From Pseudomonadota bacterium (GTDB lineage Bacteria > Pseudomonadota > Alphaproteobacteria > Rhizobiales > Rhizobiaceae), in NCBI GenBank assembly GCA_023390055.1, contig JAEWDP010000152.1:1-36274 (forward strand): a stretch of 36,274 nucleotides of DNA. Direction: 5' to 3'. The notes below the pieces were generated by a model, which saw nothing but the letters and a program-made list of their open reading frames with translations, did no database searches and was not told where the DNA came from. The translations under genes were made by a program, and so were the position numbers. The first letter of the stretch is position 1, and each line of letters opens with the position of its first letter. Positions 1-7,933 of the stretch are shown one piece after another.

Positions 1-66
1 CTGCATCTTCTTCTTCAGAGCGCGGAGAGCCTGATCAACGTTGTTGTCGCGGACAAGTACCTGCAC
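1..66 (-). CDS. rpsU: 30S ribosomal protein S21 (5' part only)
   Basis: This is the first 22 codons of S21, a small basic protein of the 30S subunit that acts near the mRNA 3' end of 16S rRNA during initiation. Read on the minus strand from 66, the peptide starts (M/V)QVLVRDNNVDQALRALKKK, the conserved S21 amino terminus, and continues off the left edge. The start codon is GTG at 66-64. A purine-rich AAAGGAA lies about ten bases upstream and serves as ribosome binding site. It is divergent from the sarcosine oxidase operon, so bases 67-448 must hold both promoters. The call rests on a short but very characteristic sequence. Confidence 0.9.
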   Translation of the reverse strand, partial: MQVLVRDNNVDQALRALKKKMQ

Positions 67-448
67 GTGTAATCCCGTTCCTTTGGTTTGGTTACTCGCC
101 AGAAATCAGGCAGATTCGCGGCGAAAAAATACGTCTGCCCGGCGTTGGGCCGTGCGATTGGAAAAGGCACTTAACAGAAGTGTGGGTGCGTGTCCAGAGT
201 AGATTGTGAGCGGCATTTGATGAATCGAATGATGCCGGGAAACAGGCCGGTAACTTTGAACGTGGTTGGGATCAGATGCTCGCTGACTGTGCGGCCTGAA
301 GTGTCCCAACTCGATAAAATCGCCAACTTTCGTTGACCTTGTCGAAACCGCGGATCGCTGCGTCGCAAAATAGCTATTGCACCGATTGTCGATTTGCGAT
401 GGGTATGTCTCTAACAGAGACGCGACTTCCCAAGGAGTTGAAGGCAAC
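67..448. other. Divergent intergenic region between rpsU and soxB
   Basis: This 382-base region holds no credible gene. Open frames on both strands here have atypical composition and no ribosome binding site. It must contain the rpsU promoter (minus) and the sox operon promoter (plus), but I could not identify a convincing -35/-10 pair for either. A short inverted repeat, GTCTCT-aac-AGAGAC, sits at 407-421, just before the soxB ribosome binding site (AAGGAG at 432-437). Confidence 0.6.
407..421. promoter_or_regulatory. Short inverted repeat in the soxB leader
   Basis: GTCTCT at 407-412 and AGAGAC at 416-421 form a perfect 6-bp inverted repeat with a 3-base spacer. It lies 28 bases before the soxB start and 11 bases before its ribosome binding site. 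It could be a dimeric-repressor operator or a small leader hairpin. The arms are short, so chance is possible. Confidence 0.3.
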
Positions 449-1702
449 ATGCGAAAATATTCTGTCTTCGCCGTGGCCCGTGAGGCACTTCGCGGTCATC
501 GGGGCTGGGAAGCTCAGTGGGCCTCGCCAGAACCCCGTACGAACTATGATGTGATCATTATTGGTGGGGGCGGACATGGTCTCGGAGCGGCATATTATCT
601 CGCCAAGGAACACGGTATCACGAATGTGGCGGTCCTTGAGAAGGGATGGATCGGTGGCGGCAACACCGGCCGAAATACAACAATCATACGATCCAACTAT
701 CTCTATGAAGAAAGTATGGATATTTATGAGCACTCCCTGAAGTTGTGGGAAGGTCTGAGTCTGGACCTCAACTACAACGTCATGTACTCACCGCGAGGCG
801 TGATGATGTTGTCGCACAATGTGCACGACAGGCAGAGCTTCAAGCGACATATCAATGCCAACCGGCTTTACGGTGTCGACAACGAGTGGCTCTCACCGGA
901 ACAGGCAAAGGCCTATTGCCCGGTACTCGACATCTCTAAGACGGCCCGCTATCCGATCAATGGAGCTGCATTGCAGCGGCGCGGCGGCACCGCTCGTCAC
1001 GACGCTGTCGCCTGGGGTTTTGCCCGGGCAGCTTCCGATCGTGGTGTCCATATCATCCAGAATACGGAAGTTACCGGTATCCGCCGTGACGCAAACGGCG
1101 CAGTCACGGGTGTGGAAACAAGCCGCGGGTATATCGGAGCGAAGAAAATCGGTGTCTCGGCTGCCGGCCATTCTTCCGTCGTAATGGAAATGGCGGGCGT
1201 GCGGATGCCACTGCATTCCACTCCGCTGCAAGCGCTTGTCTCCGAACCACTTAAGCCCGTTTTTCCGTGTGTGGTGATGTCAAATACTGTCCATGCCTAT
1301 ATTTCACAGTCCGACAAGGGGGAACTTGTTATCGGGGCTGGCACTGATCAGTATAATTCCTATTCCCAGACCGGGGGCTTGCAGATCATCACACATACAC
1401 TCGATGCAATTTGTGAGCTCTTTCCGATGTTTCGACGTGTCAAGATGATGCGCCAATGGGGAGGCATCACTGACAACACACCAGACCGCTCGCCAATTCA
1501 GGGGTCCACGCCCGTAGCTGGCCTCTTCGTGAATTGCGGCTGGGGGACAGGCGGCTTCAAGGCAACGCCGGGTTCTGCAAATCTCTTTGCACATCTGATT
1601 GCAAAAGGCGAACCACATCGACTTGCCGCGGGCCTGACGCTTGACCGGTTCCGAACTGGTCGGCTAATTGACGAGGCGGCCGCTGCCGCCGTTGCTCACT
1701 GA
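449..1702 (+). CDS. soxB: Sarcosine oxidase, beta subunit
   Basis: This is the 417-residue beta subunit of heterotetrameric sarcosine oxidase, the cytoplasmic flavoenzyme that demethylates N-methylglycine with O2 and tetrahydrofolate. A Rossmann dinucleotide motif (DVIIIGGGGHGLGAAYYLA) lies at residues 34-52. A GGTARHD stretch around His184 matches the region where the family carries its covalently bound FMN (alignment by memory). The C-terminal GWGTGGFKATPGS segment is also typical of this subunit. The frame is open upstream to 377, but I chose ATG 449 because AAGGAG at 432-437 precedes it and the family begins with a similar RKYS-like segment. It is the first gene of soxBDAG; soxD starts 17 bases after its stop. 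Confidence 0.95.
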   Translation: MRKYSVFAVAREALRGHRGWEAQWASPEPRTNYDVIIIGGGGHGLGAAYYLAKEHGITNVAVLEKGWIGGGNTGRNTTIIRSNYLYEESMDIYEHSLKLWEGLSLDLNYNVMYSPRGVMMLSHNVHDRQSFKRHINANRLYGVDNEWLSPEQAKAYCPVLDISKTARYPINGAALQRRGGTARHDAVAWGFARAASDRGVHIIQNTEVTGIRRDANGAVTGVETSRGYIGAKKIGVSAAGHSSVVMEMAGVRMPLHSTPLQALVSEPLKPVFPCVVMSNTVHAYISQSDKGELVIGAGTDQYNSYSQTGGLQIITHTLDAICELFPMFRRVKMMRQWGGITDNTPDRSPIQGSTPVAGLFVNCGWGTGGFKATPGSANLFAHLIAKGEPHRLAAGLTLDRFRTGRLIDEAAAAAVAH

Positions 1703-1719
1703 TAGCGGAGGGCGACAAG

Positions 1720-2061
1720 ATGCTGCTGATCCATTGCCCCTATTGTGAAGAAGACCGTTCGGAACTTGAGTTCCGCTGGGCGGGGGAAGCGCATGTTGTG
1801 CGCCCCGCTAATATTGCGGCAACCTCCGACGAGGAGTTCGCCGAATACTTCTTCCTGCGCAATAATGAAAAAGGGCTCACCTATGAGCGCTGGCGCCATA
1901 TCCACGGTTGTGGTCGCTTCTTCAATGCCGCACGCGATACGGTAAGCGACAAGTTCCAGGTTACCTACAAAGCCGGCATGCCCAAGCCGGCTGTAGAGAA
2001 TATAGCGGCACCCAGCGAACCTCTCGAACCTCGCGATCGGACCAGTGGAGACGCATCATGA
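1720..2061 (+). CDS. soxD: Sarcosine oxidase, delta subunit
   Basis: This 113-residue protein is the small zinc-binding delta subunit of heterotetrameric sarcosine oxidase. The CPYC pair (Cys6, Cys9) at the N-terminus and the HIHGCGRFF segment (His60, Cys64) correspond to the Cys/Cys/His/Cys zinc ligands known in the family. YERWRHIHGCGRFFNAARDT is the strongest family signature. A GGAGGG ribosome binding site lies seven bases before the start. Its stop codon overlaps the soxA start in an ATGA arrangement at 2058-2061, implying translational coupling and fixed stoichiometry. The acidic, proline-rich C-terminal tail is variable in this family. Confidence 0.95.
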   Translation: MLLIHCPYCEEDRSELEFRWAGEAHVVRPANIAATSDEEFAEYFFLRNNEKGLTYERWRHIHGCGRFFNAARDTVSDKFQVTYKAGMPKPAVENIAAPSEPLEPRDRTSGDAS

Positions 2062-5036
2062 GTGGCCCCAACAGCAGCCTTGGGCCCTTCCGGATCAAGG
2101 GCGCCGGTCGACTGACCCCGGCACGGACCGTGCGGTTCACCTTCGACGGCAAGAGTTACATGGCAATGGATGGCGATACGGTTGCGTCAGCACTGCTTGC
2201 GCATGGTGTCCACCTCGTTGGTCGTTCATTCAAGTACCATCGCCCTCGAGGGATCCTGTCTTCCGGCGCTGAAGAGCCCAATGCACTTGTCGATGTCGCC
2301 CGCGATGCGGCGCGTCGTCAACCCAATGTGCGGGCCACTGTTCAGGAAGTGTTTGACGGTGCGAAAATCACCTCACAAAATCGCTGGCCATCGCTTTCAT
2401 TCGACGTTGGTGCCGTCAACAATCTGATGTCACCATTGTTCGCAGCAGGATTCTACTACAAGACCTTCATGTGGCCGAGGGCAGCCTGGATGAAGGTGTA
2501 CGAGCCGTTCATCCGGCGCGCTGCCGGTCTCGGCGTGGCACCGAAGGAAGAAGACCCGGATCGGTATGGCAACCGTTATGCGCACTGTGATGTCTTGATT
2601 GCCGGTGCGGGCCTGGCGGGGCTTGCGGCTGCCCTTTCAGCCGCGACCACGGGGGCCGAGGTACTCCTCGTCGATGAGCAGCCGCAAGTCGGCGGAGCCC
2701 TGCATTTTGACACGTCTACCGTGATCGATGGTCAGAACGGTTATGATTGGGCGCAACGCGTGGCGGCAAAGCTTGCTGCCATGCCCAATGTTCGCGTACT
2801 GACCCGGACGACGGTGTTCGGATACTACAACCACGGTTTTCTCGCACTCGTCGAGCGTGTCAGCGATCATCTCGCCCGACCTTCGCGTGATATGCCGCGC
2901 GAGCGACTTTGGCAGGTGCGAGCCAAACGGGTGATCCTGGCGACCGGCTCGATTGAGCGGCACATGGTCTTTTCCAATAACGACCGGCCGGGTATCATGC
3001 TCGCGTCGGCCGCTCGTGGCTTCCTTAACCACCATGGCGTTGCGGTTGGCCGTAATGTTGGTGTCTATACCGCAAGTGATTCAGCGTATGAGGCAGCCTT
3101 TGACTTGAAGCGCGCTGGCGCTTCTGTTGCCGCGATCGTCGACTGCCGTCAGACTCCCGGTAGCGCGGTGCTCGATGAGGCCAAACGGCTTGGCATAGAT
3201 GTTCTCACCGATCATGCGGTGCTTGATACTACAGGAAGGTTGCGTGTCTCTTCCATGAAGGTCGCACGCAACGGCAGTTCGAACAGCAGAAAGGTCGTCA
3301 TTGATGCGCTGCTTGTTTCCGCGGGCTGGACACCTTCTGTGCATCTGTTTTCGCAGTCGCGCGGAAAATTGCGCTATGACGACCTGAACCATCGGTTCCT
3401 TCCGGATTCTTACGCTCAAGACTGTATCTCGATCGGCGGTTGCAACGGTACCGATGAAATTGGCAGACTTGTTGATGAAGCTATCGCCGCCGGTGGCGGA
3501 ACCGCTGTAGTTCTGGGTGATTACAAATTCACGTGGACTGGCGGTATGATCGGTGCTTGCGAAGGGGCCGGGCCGGAGACGACAGTCAAGGCATTTATCG
3601 ACTTCCAACACGACGTGACCGCGAAGGATATTCGTCTTGCCGTGCGCGAGGGGATGCATTCGATAGAACATATCAAGCGGTTTACGACGAATGGCATGGC
3701 ATCCGACCAGGGGAAGCTGTCCAATATGCACGGTCTGGCTATTGCCGCGGAGATGCTTGACAGGCCAATCCCCAAAGTAGGTCTGACAACTTTTCGGGCG
3801 CCCTACACACCAGTTTCCTATGGAACACTAGTCAATCATTCTCGTGGTGCATTATTTGATCCAACCCGCAAGACACCGATGCATGATCTGCAGGTGTCTG
3901 CCGGTGCGGAGTTTGAAGATGTAGGCAATTGGAAACGCGCCTGGTATTTTCCGAAGCGCGGCGAAGACATGGCCATGGCCGTCAACCGCGAATGTCGCAC
4001 TGTGCGCGATGCCGCTGGCGTGTTTGATGCATCCACGCTGGGCAAGATAGAGGTGGTCGGCCCGGATGCAGGTGAATTCCTGAACCTTCTATACACGAAT
4101 GCATGGAGCCAGCTGAAGCCGGGTAAGTGCCGATATGGTATCATGACCCGGGAAGATGGCTTCATTTATGACGATGGTGTTGTTGGGCGGATCGCCGAAG
4201 ACCGTTTCCACGTCACAACAACCACGGGAGGTGCACCACGTGTTCTTCATCATATGGAAGATTACCTCCAGACGGAGTTTCCCCATCTGAAGGTCTGGCT
4301 GACCTCGACTACTGAACAATGGGCAGTTGTTGCTGTCCAGGGACCCAAGGCGCGCGAGATTATCCAGACTTTTGTCGAAGGGATCGATATCTCCAATGAT
4401 GCCTTCCCGCACATGAGTGTGGCAGAATGTACAGTCATGGGCATTCCGGCAAGGCTTTTCAGGGTCTCCTTTACAGGTGAGCTAGGTTTTGAAGTGAATG
4501 TACCGGCAGACTACGGCCCGGCAGTCTGGAAGGCTATCTGGGAGAGAGGGGAAGCAATCGGTGCTTGCCTCTACGGTACCGAGACAATGCACATACTGCG
4601 CGCAGAAAAGGGTTATATTATTGTCGGCCAAGATACCGATGGTACCGTGACGCCCGATGACGCTGGCTACGGCTGGGCCGTCTCGAAGAAGAAGCCGGAT
4701 TTTGTCGGTATTCGTGGCTTGAAACGGCCCGATCTCGTTAGAGATGGCCGCAAGCAGCTCGTAGGCCTCGTAACGAATCGACCAAGCGATGTTCTGGAGG
4801 AAGGTGCACAGATAGTCGCCGATCCGAACGAACGGAAGCCGATGACGATGCTGGGGCATGTCACATCTTCCTATTGGTCGGAAAACTGTGGACGGTCTAT
4901 AGCAATTGCACTTGTTGCCGATGGCCGCTCGCGGGTCGGTCAAACGCTTTATATTCCGATGGAGGACCGGACGATCGCTGTTGAAGTAACAGGCATGGTG
5001 TTCTTCGACCAGGAGGGAGGTCGCATCAATGGCTAA
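2058..5036 (+). CDS. soxA: Sarcosine oxidase, alpha subunit
   Basis: This is the 992-residue alpha subunit, which binds NAD+ and tetrahydrofolate. It has an N-terminal domain resembling a 2Fe-2S ferredoxin fold (about residues 17-105, with SFKYHRPRGILSSG), a Rossmann nucleotide-binding domain with GAGLAG at 183-188, and a C-terminal GcvT-like aminomethyltransferase domain from about residue 600 that receives the methylene group on folate. The length matches the family. The frame is open from 1908, but ATG 2058 is chosen because it overlaps the soxD stop (ATGA), has GGAG upstream, and begins where homologues begin. It overlaps soxG by eight bases. With soxB, soxD and soxG it forms the tetramer. 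Confidence 0.97.
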   Translation: MSGPNSSLGPFRIKGAGRLTPARTVRFTFDGKSYMAMDGDTVASALLAHGVHLVGRSFKYHRPRGILSSGAEEPNALVDVARDAARRQPNVRATVQEVFDGAKITSQNRWPSLSFDVGAVNNLMSPLFAAGFYYKTFMWPRAAWMKVYEPFIRRAAGLGVAPKEEDPDRYGNRYAHCDVLIAGAGLAGLAAALSAATTGAEVLLVDEQPQVGGALHFDTSTVIDGQNGYDWAQRVAAKLAAMPNVRVLTRTTVFGYYNHGFLALVERVSDHLARPSRDMPRERLWQVRAKRVILATGSIERHMVFSNNDRPGIMLASAARGFLNHHGVAVGRNVGVYTASDSAYEAAFDLKRAGASVAAIVDCRQTPGSAVLDEAKRLGIDVLTDHAVLDTTGRLRVSSMKVARNGSSNSRKVVIDALLVSAGWTPSVHLFSQSRGKLRYDDLNHRFLPDSYAQDCISIGGCNGTDEIGRLVDEAIAAGGGTAVVLGDYKFTWTGGMIGACEGAGPETTVKAFIDFQHDVTAKDIRLAVREGMHSIEHIKRFTTNGMASDQGKLSNMHGLAIAAEMLDRPIPKVGLTTFRAPYTPVSYGTLVNHSRGALFDPTRKTPMHDLQVSAGAEFEDVGNWKRAWYFPKRGEDMAMAVNRECRTVRDAAGVFDASTLGKIEVVGPDAGEFLNLLYTNAWSQLKPGKCRYGIMTREDGFIYDDGVVGRIAEDRFHVTTTTGGAPRVLHHMEDYLQTEFPHLKVWLTSTTEQWAVVAVQGPKAREIIQTFVEGIDISNDAFPHMSVAECTVMGIPARLFRVSFTGELGFEVNVPADYGPAVWKAIWERGEAIGACLYGTETMHILRAEKGYIIVGQDTDGTVTPDDAGYGWAVSKKKPDFVGIRGLKRPDLVRDGRKQLVGLVTNRPSDVLEEGAQIVADPNERKPMTMLGHVTSSYWSENCGRSIAIALVADGRSRVGQTLYIPMEDRTIAVEVTGMVFFDQEGGRING

Positions 5037-5598
5037 TCTTGAAACAGGTGTTGCTGCCACCCGGACATCACCGCTTTCTGGTGTCCACGGCGGTTCAGCG
5101 GCCGTCCGTCTGACACTTGCTGAACCCGCAGAACGTATTTCGCTTCGTGCGCGCGCAGAAGATGTCGCAGCGCTGTCCAGAGCGCTCGCCATCGATCTTC
5201 CTATCAGACCCAAGACATCCAGCTTCGCCAACGGCCGCACGGCGCTGTGGCTCGGACCCGACGAATGGCTGGTAATCGATGAGGGTAACGGTGCAATGGA
5301 AGCGGCCTGCAAATCAGCTGGTGTCATTCATTCAGCGGTGGACATCTCTCATCGCAACACGGCCATTTTCCTGAACGGCCCCGGTTCCGTGGCAGCGCTC
5401 GGTATTGGTTGCCCTCAGGATCTATCGGTCAAGGCCTTTCCTGTTGGGGCTTGCACGCGCACCGTGTTTGGCAAGATCGAAATCGTGATACTGAGAACCG
5501 CCGAGGATGGCTTTAGGGTCGAGTGCTGGCGATCCTTCTCCGACTATGCCTTCGGCTTGTTGTCGGAAGGGGCGATTGATGCGGCGTTCCAAGATTGA
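5029..5598 (+). CDS. soxG: Sarcosine oxidase, gamma subunit
   Basis: This 189-residue protein is the gamma subunit of heterotetrameric sarcosine oxidase, a GcvT-like structural partner of the alpha subunit. Recognisable segments are LWLGPDEWLVIDEG, the DISHRNTAIFLNGPGS stretch and the C-terminal VECWRSFSDYAFGLL. The start overlaps the end of soxA by eight bases, and AGGAGG at 5011-5016 inside soxA supplies the ribosome binding site. It is the last gene of the operon. The downstream neighbour (cfa) converges on it. There is no nearby folate or serine gene in the window, so the one-carbon product presumably joins the general pool. Confidence 0.93.
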   Translation: MANLETGVAATRTSPLSGVHGGSAAVRLTLAEPAERISLRARAEDVAALSRALAIDLPIRPKTSSFANGRTALWLGPDEWLVIDEGNGAMEAACKSAGVIHSAVDISHRNTAIFLNGPGSVAALGIGCPQDLSVKAFPVGACTRTVFGKIEIVILRTAEDGFRVECWRSFSDYAFGLLSEGAIDAAFQD

Positions 5599-6038
5599 AT
5601 CCCCGGTTGTTCTGACTTTTGCCTTGATCTTGAAGGCAGGTTCGCAGTGCCTCAGACAGCCACAATGTGTCTTGCGACAGACGGGTATTCACGCAATCTG
5701 AATTATGGCCTCCCTGGCGTACGAGGTTGTTGAACGCGGACAGTGATGGCGACCGCTCACGAGATTCGAGTATGAGGGCCCGGTCGCTCGCCAGACTGGT
5801 ACGCCACTCCGGTAAGGACTGCCATCTTCTTCGAGAACGCACAACAGATGGGAAGTGCACGGCGCTTTGCGATGCTGCGCCGCATTCAGTTCGACGTGAG
5901 ACTTGCAGCGGCATCAGAGACATCAAAAAAATGCCCCTGATCGCGCCGGTCATGTGGTCGCCGCAGCCCGAGCAGCTATGTGGTTCGCAAAAGTGCTTAC
6001 GATCGATGGCCTTCCGCGACGATACCAGTCTTGGAAGG
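5599..6038. other. Convergent intergenic region soxG / cfa, no gene recognised
   Basis: This 440-base stretch lies between two converging genes. Open frames exist on both strands (for example plus 5667-6137 and minus 5513-6049) but run into neighbouring genes, lack ribosome binding sites and read as unstructured sequence. Weak hairpins are visible: TGCCTT/AAGGCA shortly after soxG, and GCCTTCC (6009-6015) with GGAAGGC (6033-6039) at the cfa stop. Either could act in termination, but neither has a T-tract. The stretch could be a decayed gene; I cannot identify one. Confidence 0.5.
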
Positions 6039-7283
6039 CTACACCGCAAGGTTCAACGCTTTTTCCTGGTCGATGTATTTCCGCTGCATGTCTGTGATGT
6101 AGTCGCGGTTGACAGGTGCGGCGTCGCGCTTGCGTGACACCTGCATGTGGAAGACCAGTTGACTACCAGTCCGGAACATCATCTCGGCGCTGACCAGATA
6201 GAACTCCCACATGCGGGCAAAGCGTTCATCATACATCGCAATCACATTATCGCGGTTCTTCTCGAACCGATCAGCCCAATGGTGAAGGGTCGTCGCATAG
6301 TGCAGGCGAAGAAATTCGAGATCTGAAACCCACAGGCTATTGCGCTCGACCGAATCAAAAACTTCGGACAGAGCCGGAGAATAGGCACCTGGAAAAATGT
6401 ACTTTCGAAGCCATGGGCTCGCCATGCCCGGCGGGCTCATGTGGCCGATCGAATGGATCACCGCAATGCCATCGTCAGGCATCAGGCTGTTGAGGTGAGA
6501 AAAGAATTCATCGTAGTGGTGTACGCCGACATGTTCGAACATGCCGACCGAGACAACGCGGTCAAAGACCTCGTTGACATCGCGGTAATCACGAAGCTCG
6601 AAACGCACCCGGTCCGAAAGTCCGGCTTGCTGTGCCCGCTCAGTCGCGAGTTTCTGCTGCTCCCTGGAAAGTGTCACTCCAGTCACGTGAACGTTTTCGA
6701 GCTTGGCAAGATAAAGTGCTAGATCACCCCACCCACAACCGATATCGAGCACCCGCATACCGTCGCGAAGGCAAAGTTTGGCGGCGAGCAAACGAAGCTT
6801 GTTGCGTTGTGCCTCTTCGAGCGTCTCCCCTGGGTCGCGGAAATAGGCGCACGAATAAAGCATGTTGTCATCGAGAAAAAGACGATAGAAATCGTTGCCG
6901 AGATCGTAGTGATGGGCAACATTCTGCTGCGCCTCTCCCTTGGCATTCGATTGCTGTCGTTTGCGAAAGTGCATTTTGATCGAACGCAGCACTTTCTGTA
7001 GCGGATAGGAGCCAAGTGACAGCCGGTTGACCGAAAATAGTGTCAAGAAATCCCGCAATGTCGATCCATCCTCGAACCGCATCGTACCATCCATGTATGC
7101 CTCACCGGCAGCAAGCTCGGGATTGAAGACGAGTGTTCTGTACAGGCGCCGGTCGGTGAGACGCATGGTCGCCTCCGGACCCGGAATGCTGCCGCCAAAG
7201 ATATGGTGCTTACCGTCCGCATCGATCACCGTCAGGCGACCGTTACGGATGAATGATTTCATCATGTGGGAAAGTGGGAACAT
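6039..7283 (-). CDS. cfa: Cyclopropane-fatty-acyl-phospholipid synthase family protein
   Basis: This 414-residue SAM-dependent enzyme would transfer a methylene group to cis double bonds of membrane phospholipid acyl chains, making cyclopropane fatty acids at the cytoplasmic face. The HHYDLGNDFY segment (124-133), the SAM-binding VLDIGCGWG motif (178-186) and the MFEHVG and YIFPGAYSP segments are characteristic of the Cfa family. The frame is open to 7337, but GAGAGG sits five bases before ATG 7283, whereas the alternatives at 7295 and 7337 lack a ribosome binding site. It follows the MaoC gene by 68 bases on the same strand and may be cotranscribed with it. Cfa versus a close methyltransferase paralogue cannot be fully separated by eye. 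Confidence 0.88.
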   Translation of the reverse strand: MFPLSHMMKSFIRNGRLTVIDADGKHHIFGGSIPGPEATMRLTDRRLYRTLVFNPELAAGEAYMDGTMRFEDGSTLRDFLTLFSVNRLSLGSYPLQKVLRSIKMHFRKRQQSNAKGEAQQNVAHHYDLGNDFYRLFLDDNMLYSCAYFRDPGETLEEAQRNKLRLLAAKLCLRDGMRVLDIGCGWGDLALYLAKLENVHVTGVTLSREQQKLATERAQQAGLSDRVRFELRDYRDVNEVFDRVVSVGMFEHVGVHHYDEFFSHLNSLMPDDGIAVIHSIGHMSPPGMASPWLRKYIFPGAYSPALSEVFDSVERNSLWVSDLEFLRLHYATTLHHWADRFEKNRDNVIAMYDERFARMWEFYLVSAEMMFRTGSQLVFHMQVSRKRDAAPVNRDYITDMQRKYIDQEKALNLAV

Positions 7284-7351
7284 CGGGCCTCTCATATCGG
7301 CAGGTTTCGACACGGACGGGCATGCGCATGTTTTCAAGCCAGCGGCTTGGT

Positions 7352-7840
7352 CTAAGTGTCTATTGGTCTGTCCTTGGGGTCAAACTGAACAATAGTAATC
7401 CAGGTCGCTGTGAGTGCCGGCTTCTTCTCGTTTTCGATTTCAACCGAAATATTGTAGGTGGTCATCAACATGCCAGCGCCACGGAAACGGCAGTCTGTCA
7501 GTGTGAAATGGCCTCTCACGCGCGCTCCAGATTTCACGGGTGACATGAAACGGACTTTGTCAAAGCCGTAGTTCAGCCCCATGGTCTGTTCGCGAATTTT
7601 TGGGAGGCAATCGAAATTCATGGCTGACATCAGCGAAAGCGTAAGGAAACCGTGAGCAATGGTGCCACCGAAGGGGCTCTCCGCTTTTGCCCGTTCGGGA
7701 TCGACGTGGATAAACTGATGATCAAGGGTAGCATCCGCGAACTTGTCGATCATCGATTGGTCAACGGTTATCCATTCCGATATACCCAGAACCTGACCGA
7801 CCAGCCCCGGCACTTCCGCTAGCAGTATCTCGCGCGACAT
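7352..7840 (-). CDS. MaoC-family (R)-specific enoyl-CoA hydratase-like protein
   Basis: This 162-residue protein has a single hot-dog fold of the MaoC/NodN dehydratase group. The hydratase-2 signature is visible: ADATLDHQFIHVDPERA with the catalytic pair Asp40 and His45, followed by PFGGTIAHGFLTLSL. Family members hydrate trans-2-enoyl-CoA to (R)-3-hydroxyacyl-CoA, often feeding polyhydroxyalkanoate synthesis, or act in beta-oxidation side routes. The actual substrate cannot be read from sequence. GAGGGAAG lies just before the ATG. It sits 93 bases downstream of glgX and upstream of cfa on the same strand, so it may be cotranscribed with cfa. Confidence 0.88.
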   Translation of the reverse strand: MSREILLAEVPGLVGQVLGISEWITVDQSMIDKFADATLDHQFIHVDPERAKAESPFGGTIAHGFLTLSLMSAMNFDCLPKIREQTMGLNYGFDKVRFMSPVKSGARVRGHFTLTDCRFRGAGMLMTTYNISVEIENEKKPALTATWITIVQFDPKDRPIDT

Positions 7841-7863
7841 CTTCCCTCACCTATCTGATCTCA

Positions 7864-7878
7864 CGGGGTAAAACCCCG
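7864..7878. terminator. Small GC hairpin between glgX and maoC
   Basis: CGGGGT (7864-7869) and ACCCCG (7873-7878) form a 6-bp stem with a 3-base loop in the 93-base gap after glgX. On the minus strand it could partly terminate glycogen-operon transcripts before the MaoC gene. There is no strong T-tract, so it may also be a pause or processing site. Confidence 0.35.
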
Positions 7879-7933
7879 CGCAAGCAATTTACAGGCTTTG
7901 CGCCTCTTGGATAGCTGGCGCTTGAATTGGACG

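Noticed and set aside
377..448. Upstream extension of soxB by 24 residues
   Set aside because: No ribosome binding site before 377, and the extra residues do not look like the family; AAGGAG precedes ATG 449.
1908..2057. Upstream extension of soxA by 50 residues
   Set aside because: It lies inside soxD in another frame; the ATGA overlap and family start support 2058.
4482..5327. Long minus-strand open frame of 281 codons
   Set aside because: Antisense shadow of soxA and soxG, serine- and alanine-rich composition, no ribosome binding site or family motif.
5667..6137. Plus-strand open frame of 156 codons
   Set aside because: Runs antisense into cfa, lacks a ribosome binding site and has irregular cysteine- and arginine-rich composition.
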